DNA of 64,000 bases from Thinopyrum elongatum (taxonomy: Eukaryota > Streptophyta > Magnoliopsida > Poales > Poaceae). Made by a program: the position numbers and the translations under genes. Where the stretch lies: positions 210,511,888 through 210,575,887 of the forward strand of contig CM022301.1 of assembly GCA_011799875.1 (NCBI GenBank), in the 5' to 3' direction. Shown here piece after piece: positions 1 through 9,311 of this stretch. Position 1 is the stretch's first letter, and each line of letters begins with the position of its first letter. A model generated the notes under the pieces. The model saw nothing but the letters and a program-made list of their open reading frames with translations, searched no databases and was not told the DNA's origin.

Positions 1-264
1 GTGTGTTGATGATGAACTCCTTGCTCTTGTGCTTCAAATGATAGTCTCCCCAACACTCAACTCTCTCTCACAGATTTGGATATGGTGGAAAGATGATTTG
101 AGTGGAAAGCAACTTGCGGAAGGCTAGAGATCAAGATTCTTGTGGTAGGAATGGAATGTCTTGGTCTCAACACATGAGTAGGTGCTTCTCTCTCAGAAAA
201 TGAGTAGTGGAAGTGTAGGCACGTTCTGATGGCTCTCTCTTGAATAGAGAAGGGGGTGGAGGGG

Positions 265-272
265 TATATATA
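265..272 (-). promoter_or_regulatory. Candidate TATA box of the left-edge LTR
   Basis: The minus strand reads GGCTATATATACCCC, a good plant TATA box. It sits about 40 bp past the nearest copy of the inverted-repeat cluster, with GA/CT-rich leader-like sequence following it. This makes the cluster an upstream promoter region on the minus strand. Confidence 0.5.
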
Positions 273-312
273 GCCTCCACACAAAATCTAACCGTTACAC
301 ACATTTGACTCA

Positions 313-752
313 ACTCGGTGAGACCGAATGGAAGAACTCGGTGAGACCGATTCAATTCAAAATGTGAACGTTAGGAATCTCGGTGGGACCGATATGATCA
401 ACTCGGTGGGACCGATGTGCTAGGGTTAGGGCAAAACCTCATCTCGGTGTGACCGATTGCATGAACTCGGTGAGACCGATTTCAGCAATGAGCAAACAGA
501 GAGTTGGTCAGGCAAACTCGGTGTGACCGATTGCACATTTTGGTGAGACCGAAATAATTGCAACAAGCAACAGAGAGTTTGCAAGGTGAACTTGGTGAGA
601 CCGATCGCTCGTTTCGGTGAGACCGAAATGTTACGAAGGGAAACAGAGAGTTTGCATTGCCATCGCGGTGAGACCGAATTGATTAGGGTTTCTGACAGTG
701 GCTATGTCAAAGGAACTCGGTGGCGCCGGATAGATCAAATCAGTGGGGCCGA
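313..752. repeat. Cluster of TCGGTnnGACCGA short inverted repeats
   Basis: At least eleven copies of a 13-bp motif occur in about 440 bp. Clear copies start near 315, 338, 380, 403, 443, 467, 518, 540, 592 and 614; degenerate copies lie near 665, 717 and 741. Each has complementary arms TCGGT and ACCGA around GAG, GGG or GTG. Spacing is irregular (roughly 23-75 bp), so this is a dispersed motif cluster and not a simple satellite. It lies upstream of the minus-strand TATA box. Confidence 0.85.
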
Positions 753-850
753 GTTTGACTTTAGGTTTAGGACATATTTGGAATTGATAAAGTGGTTGAG
801 GGCTTTGGAGCATATCACTAAGCACTTTGAGCAAGTAGACCATTAAGCAA

Positions 851-1337
851 CACCTCATCCCCTTTTAATAGTATTGGATTTTCCTATGGACTCAATGTGA
901 TCTTGGATCACTAAAATAGAAATGAAGAGTCTTGAGCTTGTGCCAATCTTTGTCCTTAGCATTTTGAAGGGGTTCCACATCCTCTTATCCATGCCACGCC
1001 ATTGTTGAACTTTCTGAAATATACTAGATGAAAATATTAGTCCAACAAGAGATATGTTGACATTAATTACCAAAACCACCCAGGGAGGACTTGTGCTTTC
1101 ACCGGGAGCACTTGTGCTTTCAGCTTTCTCCCCTTTTATAACTGCTGCCACCATAAAGAACTTGCAATGTTTATCTCTACACTCAACAATTATCCTCTGA
1201 TCTGAATTCCTGTGATACTTGAAATTTTTGCTCTAAGTGATGTGTAAATTCAACAAAGCATCTCTGAATTGATGTTGATCCCTAAAGCACAAGGGTAGTC
1301 AGAGTTGCTGATGTGGTTACTCCATTTTCTCATTGTA
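851..1337. other. No gene recognised
   Basis: Unassigned sequence between the left LTR fragment and the MULE coding fragment. It holds a small tandem duplication of an 'acttgtgctttca' segment around 1090-1122 and otherwise nothing recognisable. Confidence 0.6.
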
Positions 1338-2360
1338 CTATTTCCTAGTTGGCATCTTCTTTGCCCTACTCTTCCTTTTCTTTGATAGGATAAATGACAG
1401 TGGCTCAAAACCATCATCATCACTCTCCTTCAGCAAACCCTTCTCTTCTTCATCTGATGAAGGTTTGAAATCAGGTTCCACCTCTTGTAACACACTTGAA
1501 TGTGACCTTGTTGTTGGTCCTCTCGTAACTGGCACCTTCTGCTTCTTCCTTGCAGGTACAACTATAGTTTCTTCTTCTTCTGAAACCAATGTGTGATCTT
1601 CCTCCAGCTCTAGTTCCTCAACTTTAGTGTCACCCTCATAATGCAGCACTTCTTCCTCCTCTGATTGTTCAACATCTGTTTCTTCCTCTTCTAGTTCTTC
1701 CTCTCTTTGTCTCTTTCCCTCTTCCATCTCTATATCTTCAACATCACACATATAATAAGGGTCACTTCCAAATTCACCTTCATAATCAGAGGCAGAAGAA
1801 TCACTGTCCTCATATCCCTCATATTCATCATCTTCTTCTTCCAAAACAGCTTCCAACTTGGCGTTTACATTCCTGCTTTCTTGTGTGCAAACAGCAGGAG
1901 CATGAGTTATAGTAGAGCTGCTACACTGACTTTCGAACACTACTCCTTGCCGATCAACAACTAAGATAGGAGGCTCACTCAGATCAAGCACAACATGCTC
2001 TTGATACACAATAGGGGACAATTCTTGCTTATGAGATTGTTGCCTCTCAAATTCACTAACAGGGGGTGGACATGCCCTAACCAGAAAATTAAGCACCAAA
2101 GTATCCTTATTCTGCCTCTTTGTCATTTGTAATTCAACATTACTCTCTACCATTTCTAGCCCTTGCTCTCCTAAACCTAGATTCTCAATGTGATACAGAC
2201 AATCATATACACTAAATCCTTGTGTTTCCATCTGTGCAACTATATTCAGATAAGTAACATCTGAACTACAGAGCTTCCTCTCCAAAGGTTCTTGAGCATC
2301 AAAATGGATCCTAACTTCCCAAATGTCTTCATTGAAACTACAAAACAAAGGAAAATTCAA
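1338..2360 (-). pseudogene. MULE-like protein, N-terminal PB1-like region plus acidic tail (partial)
   Basis: A 340-residue open frame without transposase catalytic domain. Residues about 1-95 resemble the N-terminal PB1-like module that precedes the transposase in many grass Mutator-like proteins. Residues about 165-290 are dominated by Glu/Asp/Ser runs, and the C-terminus is basic (KKRKSRAKK, NLS-like). In complete MULE proteins a MuDR/MULE transposase and SWIM zinc finger would follow; neither is present before the stop. A probable 5' exon of the same locus lies at about 21130-21320 on the same strand, beyond the 18-kb retrotransposon. I infer a decayed or non-autonomous MULE. An unrelated acidic nuclear protein is the alternative. 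Confidence 0.5.
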
Positions 2361-2768
2361 GTATTCAGTACCCTAACTCACATTTTTCTCTTAACAAAAA
2401 AAAACAAAGAAATTAAAGTAAATTTGAAGTAAGTTTACAATTTTAGTTAACAAAACAAAAATCAATATAGTTTACAATTTTAGTTAACATACAAACTACA
2501 AAAGAAAGGAAATTTCAAGTAAGTTTAGTATTTCAGTTAACAGAACATGAATCAATATAGTTTACAATTTCAGTTAACAGTAAGATAAATCAATTAAAGT
2601 AACACAAGCAAATTTTGGACAGGAAGATGTGCAGTATCCTATCCAATTTGAGAATACACTAACAAATTTTGATGCTCAAGAGAAAAAAATTAAAGTAACA
2701 CAAGGATTAACCTGCCTAATTAAAGAAACATCTGAACTAATTAGAGAGGAAGCTATGGAGTACCCTAG
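2361..2768. other. AT-rich intron-like sequence with short direct repeats
   Basis: AT-rich sequence with recurring variants of 'aatcaatatagtttacaatttcagttaac' between 2400 and 2590, probably the intron upstream of the MULE coding exon. Its last ~110 bp (2640-2748) are repeated on the far side of RLG-1. Confidence 0.5.
2640..2748. repeat. Left copy of a ~110-bp direct repeat flanking RLG-1
   Basis: This sequence (tgagaatacactaac... to ...aacatctgaacta) recurs at 20784-20890 with scattered differences. RLG-1 inserted between the two copies. Because RLG-1 has its own perfect 5-bp TSD, the repeat is an older tandem duplication and not part of the insertion. Confidence 0.75.
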
Positions 2769-3262
2769 TGTCGGTATGAAATCCGGCGGACCTCGGGGTA
2801 GGGGGTCCCAAGATGTGGATCTCAGATCGTGGGTAACAGGAACAAGGAGACGGTGTTTACCCAGGTTCGGGCCCTCTTGATGGAGGTAAAACCCTATGTC
2901 CTACTCTTGTTTATATTGATGAAGGTGTATCGAATACAGAGTTAATCCACGTCGAGATCGTAAGATGTGGTCTAATTCTAGGGATAGGTTAATGAGATTG
3001 TGTTCAAGTCCCCTCTACGGGCTAAACCCTTTGGCTTATATACACGCCAGGTAGGGATCCTAGAGTTACAAGGTCGGTGTCTTGTTGTGGAGGCGGCAGG
3101 AGAAATTTTGGAGTGTACATCAAGTCTTTGGTAGACGCGGTCTCGATCACATCCACATCGTGCAGCTTCCAGAGTCCATCTTGAGATGAATGGAGGCCCA
3201 CCAGCCCAGCCCGAAGAGCATGGGTCGACTGGGTTAGTACCCCCTAGTCCAGGACACTGTCA
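2769..3262 (-). repeat. RLG-1 3' LTR
   Basis: A 494-bp repeat, TGTCGG...CTGTCA on the plus strand, paired with 20283-20775. Its TATA box reads TATATAAGCC on the minus strand (plus 3035-3044). It is preceded by TSD CCTAG. Confidence 0.9.
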
Positions 3263-3727
3263 GTAGCCCTCGAACTGGTCTTCTTCGCCGAGGACGATCT
3301 CGTCAATGAACATAAGCTCGGATCCGAAGTCCTTGGCTTGACAGACGAGTTCCCCTTTAGGACTTCAAGATTCCCAAACATTTCTTTAAAGAAGTAGTGT
3401 CTTACAAACAAGACGTAGCTGAGCTCACGCCCTACCCAAGGAGGCGGGGTAACTTAGCCTCGAAGGCCGACCATGTAGTTGTGAATAGTGCCATCTAGTC
3501 TGACAACTTTATCGAAGAGATGCAACCCACAACGGGTCAGGCAGTTACTGCTTCCCCCTAATCGTGGCCCGAGGCAGCCTTTTTACTGGTGCATCCTATC
3601 AAACTGGAGATCGTGTCCGTTTTATCAGGGATATCATCAAGATTTTGTCCCCCATACGCACAATGACATCTTTTGTGGAGGAGTGGTGTTTTTACCGGCG
3701 CAACAGGGGGCCTCTTGGACTTTTAAC

Positions 3728-3740
3728 AGCCTATAAGAGT
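3728..3740 (+). promoter_or_regulatory. TATA box of the antisense gene in RLG-1
   Basis: The plus strand reads GCCTATAAGAG about 130 bp upstream of the ATG at 3865, which lies in a strong start context (GCCATGGCC). This suggests the antisense gene has its own promoter inside the element, opposite in direction to the LTR promoter. Confidence 0.55.
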
Positions 3741-3864
3741 AAGAAAACAACAACGTCAACAATCACTCTCTCATTTCCCCCGTCTGCTGCCTTCTCAAGC
3801 TCTAGCGCCCAAATCCAATCTTGCTTTCTTCCTCCTCAACGCATTCAAGCCTCCCCAGCCGGCC

Positions 3865-5831
3865 ATGGCCGACACCCTCAAAGGGCACTGGGGTGGTTCC
3901 AACGTGACAGAGGCCAGCATCACGGAGCTGCGTAGCGTGGGATACATCCCCGCCAACATCACCGCGCGTGCTCCCAGTGCCAACCAGCAAGTGCCCGCTC
4001 CCAAGCCAAGGGAGCGGGTAGTCTTCGTCCTTCACCTCGTCAAAGGTTTAGGGTTCCTGTTGCACCCATTTGTGCGCGGGGTAATGTTCTATTACGGGAT
4101 CGACTTCCACCACATGGCCCCGAACTCCATCTTACATCTTGCCTCCTTCATCACGGTCTGCAAGGCCTTCCTCCGCATTGAGTTGCACTTTGGCCTGTGG
4201 CTGAAGATCTTCGGTGTCAAGCCGAAGTCGAGCGGCTCCGATCTGGCGGAGTGCGGAGGGGCCATGGTTAGTAAGAACCAGATGGCTGACTGGTTCGAGG
4301 GCACCTTCATCGAGACGGTCAAAGAATGGCAGGGCGAGTGGTTTTACATCACCGAGCCGTTCACCTCCGGCCAGACCGAGGTCCCATCCTTTTCGGCCGG
4401 GCCCCCAAAGAAGCTCAAGTCGTGGAAGGAGAAGGGCATTACCTGGGGAAACCCAGAAAAGGTGGAGGCACTGACCAGGAAGATCAAATGGTGGCCTAGC
4501 AAGAAGAACCTCCAGCTAGCTGATGTGGTTAACGTCATGCTCCACCGCCGCATCCTCCCACTCCAGCTCTGGGCCACTCCGATGCGGGAGCACAAATCCG
4601 AGGAAGCGGGACCCGTCCTCAATTTCTTCCGCTCCACCTTGGCCGGCATGTGGACGCGGCTCCTCAAGCTGTCCAAGGACAAGATCCCTAAGGAGGTGGA
4701 GGAACTTGGCTTCGAGGTCGGCTACGATGCCCCACCAGTAAGTGTTGACGCACACCGTCGTATCCTTCTTTTCTTGTTAAGCGAGACAGATTTTGACGAA
4801 CCGTCTCATTTCATGTTTGCAGAACTGGGCATCCAAGATGCAGCAGATGCTGTGCCCAGCCCCACTACCAGAGGAGGAGAGAACCCCCTGCTCATGGTGC
4901 TCCTAGTCGAGGAGCCGCACATGGTGGTCCCAAAGGGGCCGAAGTCCCAGAGGGGCAGGGCGAGTTCTCGGAATCTGGAAACTTCGGTCACCTGGTCCAA
5001 GGCGACCCACGCCTCCTCCACCCACGAGGACGATGTGGGGGAGGATGAGGAAGAACAGAACCCTCCCCTCAAAGGGAAGAGGGTGGCGTTAGAGGTCGCC
5101 GAAGCCGTAACACGGCCCAAGGGCCAAAAAAGGTTGAGGAGGACCTCGGCCGGGGCCGCCGGCAAGTCGTCGGAGAAGATCATACTCTCCGATGAGTCAG
5201 AGGATGATCCCATCGCTATGGGGAGGAAGAAACCGGCACCTCGGGGGTACGTCATTGTTTTTACATTCGTGTTGCATTAAGTCCTTTTTAGCAAGACTAA
5301 ACTTACACCAGTGTCTTTCTACAGTCCGCCAAAGGTGTGCCCTAGTGATTCCTCAAGCGGTTTGCCGTCCGCCAGCGGGACGCCAGATCCCGCCACTCCT
5401 CCAGCTATAGACGGGCTAGGGGAAGCGACGTCTACTTCGGTCCCCCACGTTGACACGACGGGGGCCGAAGAGTCGGCTATCATGGCTGACGTTGAGACCT
5501 CGGCCCCACAAGGCCGAGGGGAAGGGGTCCCCGAGATCGTCAAGGAGGAGCTGGGCCACTCATCGGCCCAACCGAAGTCCATTCTGGCTCCATCGTCACA
5601 GCTGGAGACCCTCGTGCCCAGCACTTTGATGCCGGAGTCTGAGGTTGTGCCACCCCCACCTTCTGCCCAAGGGCGGGCTAGAGTGGGGTGGACTGAAGAA
5701 GTGGAGGCAGCCTTAATAGGCTCCCCCTTAAGGAAGAGCACCACACGCTAATTGGCACGGCATTGCAGGGCTTCCGGTCTGCCGAGGCCAGAACGCGTGA
5801 GGCCTTCACGGGCCTCATCGTGAGCTTCAAG
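3865..5831 (+). pseudogene. Antisense accessory gene of RLG-1, 5' part (PF04195-like, exons 1-3)
   Basis: Exon 1 (3865-4737, 291 codons) encodes an LLHPFVRGVMFYYGIDFHHM-type block characteristic of PF04195 ('putative gypsy type transposon', Transposase_28), followed by a Trp-rich basic region. The exon ends at a consensus GTAAGT donor. Exon 2 starts after the acceptor at 4821-4822 with the typical NWASKMQ-like continuation and ends at GTACGT (5247). Exon 3 runs from 5325 to about 5831, ending SFK before GTATTC, and is Pro/Ser/Thr-rich. Exon 2 and exon 3 (before about 5735) each appear to need one frame change, so the copy is probably dead. The family's biochemical function is unknown; it recurs as a passenger in grass gypsy elements. 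Unspliced reading extends the first frame to 5280, which I regard as spurious. Confidence 0.7.
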
Positions 5832-6036
5832 GTATTCTTCTGCCCTTGAAAAAATAATTTCTCTGTTTAGGTTTACTTGCAAATCCGTATATCTGTCCGA
5901 AGATGCTTTTGCTTAGCATTTAGATGGCACACCCAGTGAGTAGCCCCCGAGCCCAAGGCTAGTTTTGAGAAACTAGCGTTGGGATCAAAGCATAGGAGGA
6001 TCAGATAGAGTAGCCTCCAGGACTTTGTCCGGAGCA

Positions 6037-6041
6037 TCAAT
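6037..6041. repeat. Target-site duplication TCAAT, left copy
   Basis: TCAAT sits directly before the LTR start at 6042 and is repeated at 17335-17339 after the last LTR base. It marks the single insertion site of the CRM-like composite in the antisense gene of RLG-1. Confidence 0.9.
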
Positions 6042-6963
6042 TGATAGAGGCGAGGGTGTCCCGATCTTTCGATGAGATGATAGCTATCGTTTTTGGTGGA
6101 GTAGACTTTGACGATCCGACTACGAACGTGCGAGGACGTCGCGCCTTAGCAATCGCTAAACCAACTCCGAGAGGTTATTGACCACGCCGGAGCACAATCA
6201 ACCTGACCACGAGGGTCTATCTCCTGCAAGCAAACGAAGAACAAGCAAGAAACTAAGATTTGCAATCTGGATATTGCGAATATAAGATGAAAGCTTTATT
6301 GATCAAGGTGGGGTTCTGTGACGTCTTGGTCTGGTCGTTGAACACAAACGAAGTACGCGAAGTTGCAGCTATGGCGAACTTTTAATCTAAACAAAACCCA
6401 AAGTCTAAACGGTGCCCTAAGGGCTGTATATATGGAGGAAGAGGAGGGGATTTCGTGGCCCTTGAAGGAGGGGTCCGAAAGCAACCCTATCTCTTGTTTC
6501 CCCACACATACGGACTCTAAAAACAGCCTATACTCAAGTATTTCGAAATTACATGGGCCTGGCCCAATAATAAGGTGACGCAGCACCTATAATAGCCTCT
6601 GGACGAAATTTATGAAGTGACATCTTGTATATTTCGTCCAAGGCTTCCTGCACTCATTATGGTGGCTTCAAAGTCCTGAAATCATCACTTGTAACTCCGT
6701 TCTTGTTCCCCTTGTGCATGCCATCATCTCCATGCTTGAACTTGCTCCAAGGTTCCTCTTTCTTGTCCAAGCTAGGCCCTTCATTTGTAAGCAAAACAAA
6801 TGTATCCAATTTAGGCAGCATCATATTCTCATGAACTTTAGAATCATTACCAAGAAACGAAAGTACCTGATATTTTAATTGGCGTGCGCGAGCTCTAGTA
6901 ATTGGTCCAGTATGTATAGAAGCAGGGGTTGTGGGTGTAACAATGGAATTGATGTCCTCATCA
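6042..6963 (-). repeat. CRM-like LTR copy 1 (outermost 3' LTR)
   Basis: 922 bp, TGATAGAGG...CTCATCA on the plus strand. A TATATAT box at 6427-6433 reads in the minus direction. The minus-strand start of the LTR (6963 down to 6657) encodes the last ~100 residues of the polyprotein, including the [10 protein letters not shown] motif. Confidence 0.92.
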
Positions 6964-8387
6964 GACAATGTTCTATTGACTACTTCAGTTTGTCCATCAG
7001 TTTGGGGGTGACATGTAGTACTAAAAAGCAGTTTAGTCCCCAACTTAGCCCATAAACATCTCCAAAAGTGGCTAAGAAATTTAGTATCACGATCTGAAAC
7101 AATAGTATTTGGCACACCATGCAAGCGTATAATTTCACGAAAGAACAAATCAGCAACATTAACAGCATCATCGCTTTTATGACATGGTATAAAGTGTGCC
7201 ATTTTCGAGAACCTATCCACGACAACAAATATGCTATCCCTCCCCTTCTTTGTTCGAGGTAAACCTAAAACAAAGTCCATAGATATATCCTCCCAAGGAA
7301 CACTAGGTACAGGCAAAGGCATATATAAACCATGAGGATTGAGTCGTGACTTAGCTTTTTGACATGTAGTGCAGCGAGCAACAAAACGCTCAACATCCCG
7401 TCTCATCTTTGGCCAAAAGAAATGTGTAGCAAGTATATCCTCCGTCTTCTTCACGCCAAAGTGTCCCATTAAGCCTCCTCCATGCGCCTCCTGCAACAAC
7501 AAAAGACGAACGGAGCTAGCTGGAATGCATAGCTTGTTAGCACGAAACACAAATCCATCGTTAACGACGAACTTGTTCCATGTTCTCCCTTCCTTACAAT
7601 TCTGCAATACATCTTTAAATTCAGCATCATGCACATATTGATCTTTGATGGTCTCCAAACCAAATATTTTAAAGTCAAGTTGTGAAAGCATAGTATAACG
7701 ACGAGACAATGCATCAGCAATAACATTTTCTTTACCCTTCTTGTGTTTAATGACATAAGGGAAAGTCTCAATAAATTCAACCCATTTAGCATGTCTACGG
7801 TTCAGTTTTGCTTGACTTCTAATGTGTTTCAAAGATTCATGATCAGAATGTATAACAAATTCTTTGGGCCATAAATAATGTTGCCATGTTTCTAAGGTCC
7901 GAACAAGAGCATATAATTCTTTATCAGAAGTAGAATAGTTCAGACTAGGCCCACTCAATTTTTCAGAAAAGTATGCAACAGGTTTGCCATCTTGTAATAA
8001 AACACCTCCTAATCCAATTCCACTAGCATCACATTCAAGCTCAAAAGTCTTATTAAAATCAGGAAGTTGGAGTAAAGGAGCATGTGTCAACTTATCTTTC
8101 AATACCGTGAAGGCTTCTTCCTGTGAGGTACCCCAAACAAAAGGCACATCCTTCTTTGTAAGCTCATTGAGAGGTGCAGCAATGGTGCTGAAATCTCTCA
8201 CAAAACGCCTATAGAAACCAGCGAGGCCAAGGAAACTCCTCACTTGTGTGACCGTTTTGGGCTGCGGCCAACTCTCAATAGCTTCAATCTTGGCTTTATC
8301 AACTTCAATTCCCTGTGGAGTAACAACATAGCCAAGAAAAGATACTCGGTCGGTGCAAAAGGTGCACTTCCCAAGGTTACCAAACAA
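6657..8387 (-). pseudogene. CRM-like pol fragment Z: RT C-terminus, RNase H, partial integrase, LTR-encoded tail
   Basis: An open frame of 576 residues that begins abruptly at the LTR 2 border inside the reverse transcriptase thumb (after the YFDD region). It then gives complete RNase H (FELECDASG with the catalytic Asp, then YALVRTLE), the integrase HHCC zinc domain and most of the DDE core. It stops matching integrase just after [13 protein letters not shown], where LTR 1 begins, and reads on into LTR-encoded residues ending at 6657. The integrase C-terminal domain is missing. The start is missing too, equivalent to position 10714 of the longer copy. It is nearly identical to the matching part of 9017-11572. 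Confidence 0.85.
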
Positions 8388-8390
8388 ACG

Positions 8391-9311
8391 TGATAGAGGC
8401 GAGGGTGTCCCGATCTTTCGATAAGATGATAGCTATCGTTTTTGGTGGAGTAGACTTTGACGATCCGACTACGAACGTGCGAGGACGTCGCGCCTTAGCA
8501 ATCGCTAAACCAACTCCGAGAGGTTATTGACCACGCCGGAGCACAATCAACCTGACCACGAGGGTCTATCTCCTGCAAGCAAACGAAGAACAAGCAAGAA
8601 ACTAAGATTTGCAATCTGGATATTGCGAATATAAGATGAAAGCTTTATTGATCAAGGTGGGGTTCTGTGACGTCTTGGTCTGGTCGTTGAACACAAACGA
8701 AGTACGCGAAGTTGCAGCTATGGCGAACTTTTAATCTAAACAAAACCCAAAGTCTAAACGGTGCCCTAAGGGCTGTATATATGGAGGAAGAGGAGGGGAT
8801 TTCGTGGCCCTGGAAGGAGGGGTCCGAAACCAACCCTATCTCTTGTTTCCCCACACATACGGACTCTAAAAACAGCCTATACTCAAGTATTTCGAAATTA
8901 CATGGGCCTGGCCCAATAATAAGGTGACGCAGCACCTATAATAGCCTCTGGACGAAATTTATGAAGTGACATCTTGTATATTTCGTCCAAGGCTTCCTGC
9001 ACTCATTATGGTGGCTTCAAAGTCCTGAAATCATCACTTGTAACTCCGTTCTTGTTCCCTTGTGCATGCCATCATCTCCATGCTTGAACTTGCTCCAAGG
9101 TTCCTCTTTCTTGTCCAAGCTAGGCCCTTCATTTGTAAGCAAAACAAATGTATCCAATTTAGGCAGCATCATATTCTCATGAACTTTAGAATCATTACCA
9201 AGAAACGAAAGTACCTGATATTTTAATTGACGTGCGCGAGCTCTAGTAATTGGTCCAGTATGTATAGAAGCAGGGGCTGTGGGTGTAACAATGGTATTGA
9301 TGTCCTCATCA
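8391..9311 (-). repeat. CRM-like LTR copy 2 (internal)
   Basis: 921 bp, with one base fewer than the others in a C run near 9058. On the plus strand its left end abuts RT sequence at 8390 (native continuation ACGTGCATCC, so two bases are shared with the LTR start) and its right end abuts integrase sequence. No TSD flanks it. Confidence 0.92.

Larger units (their letters stand above)
1..850 (-). mobile_element. Partial LTR of an unidentified retrotransposon (minus strand, runs off left edge)
   Basis: Read on the minus strand, this stretch has the layout of an LTR: a long repeat-rich upstream part (313-752), a TATA box (265-272), then a pyrimidine-rich leader-like stretch running off the window. 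No protein domain is present. The outer boundary near 849-855 (an ...AAGCAACA end on the plus strand) is a guess, because the partner LTR is not in the window. An ordinary gene promoter is the alternative, but the short-motif array is of a kind common in repetitive cereal DNA. Confidence 0.45.

Noticed and set aside
313..752. CRISPR-like array
   Set aside because: Repeats are 13 bp with irregular spacing, no cas genes, and the sequence is plant nuclear DNA.
3865..5280. Reading the antisense gene as one unspliced 471-codon ORF
   Set aside because: The stretch 4738-4822 has perfect intron signals and the post-intron reading gives the family-typical NWASKM continuation; readthrough is chance.
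6296..6586. A 96-residue minus-strand frame inside each CRM-like LTR (also near 8645, 13689 and 16667)
   Set aside because: Lies around the LTR TATA box and leader, has no recognised domain, and its conservation simply follows the near-identity of the LTRs.
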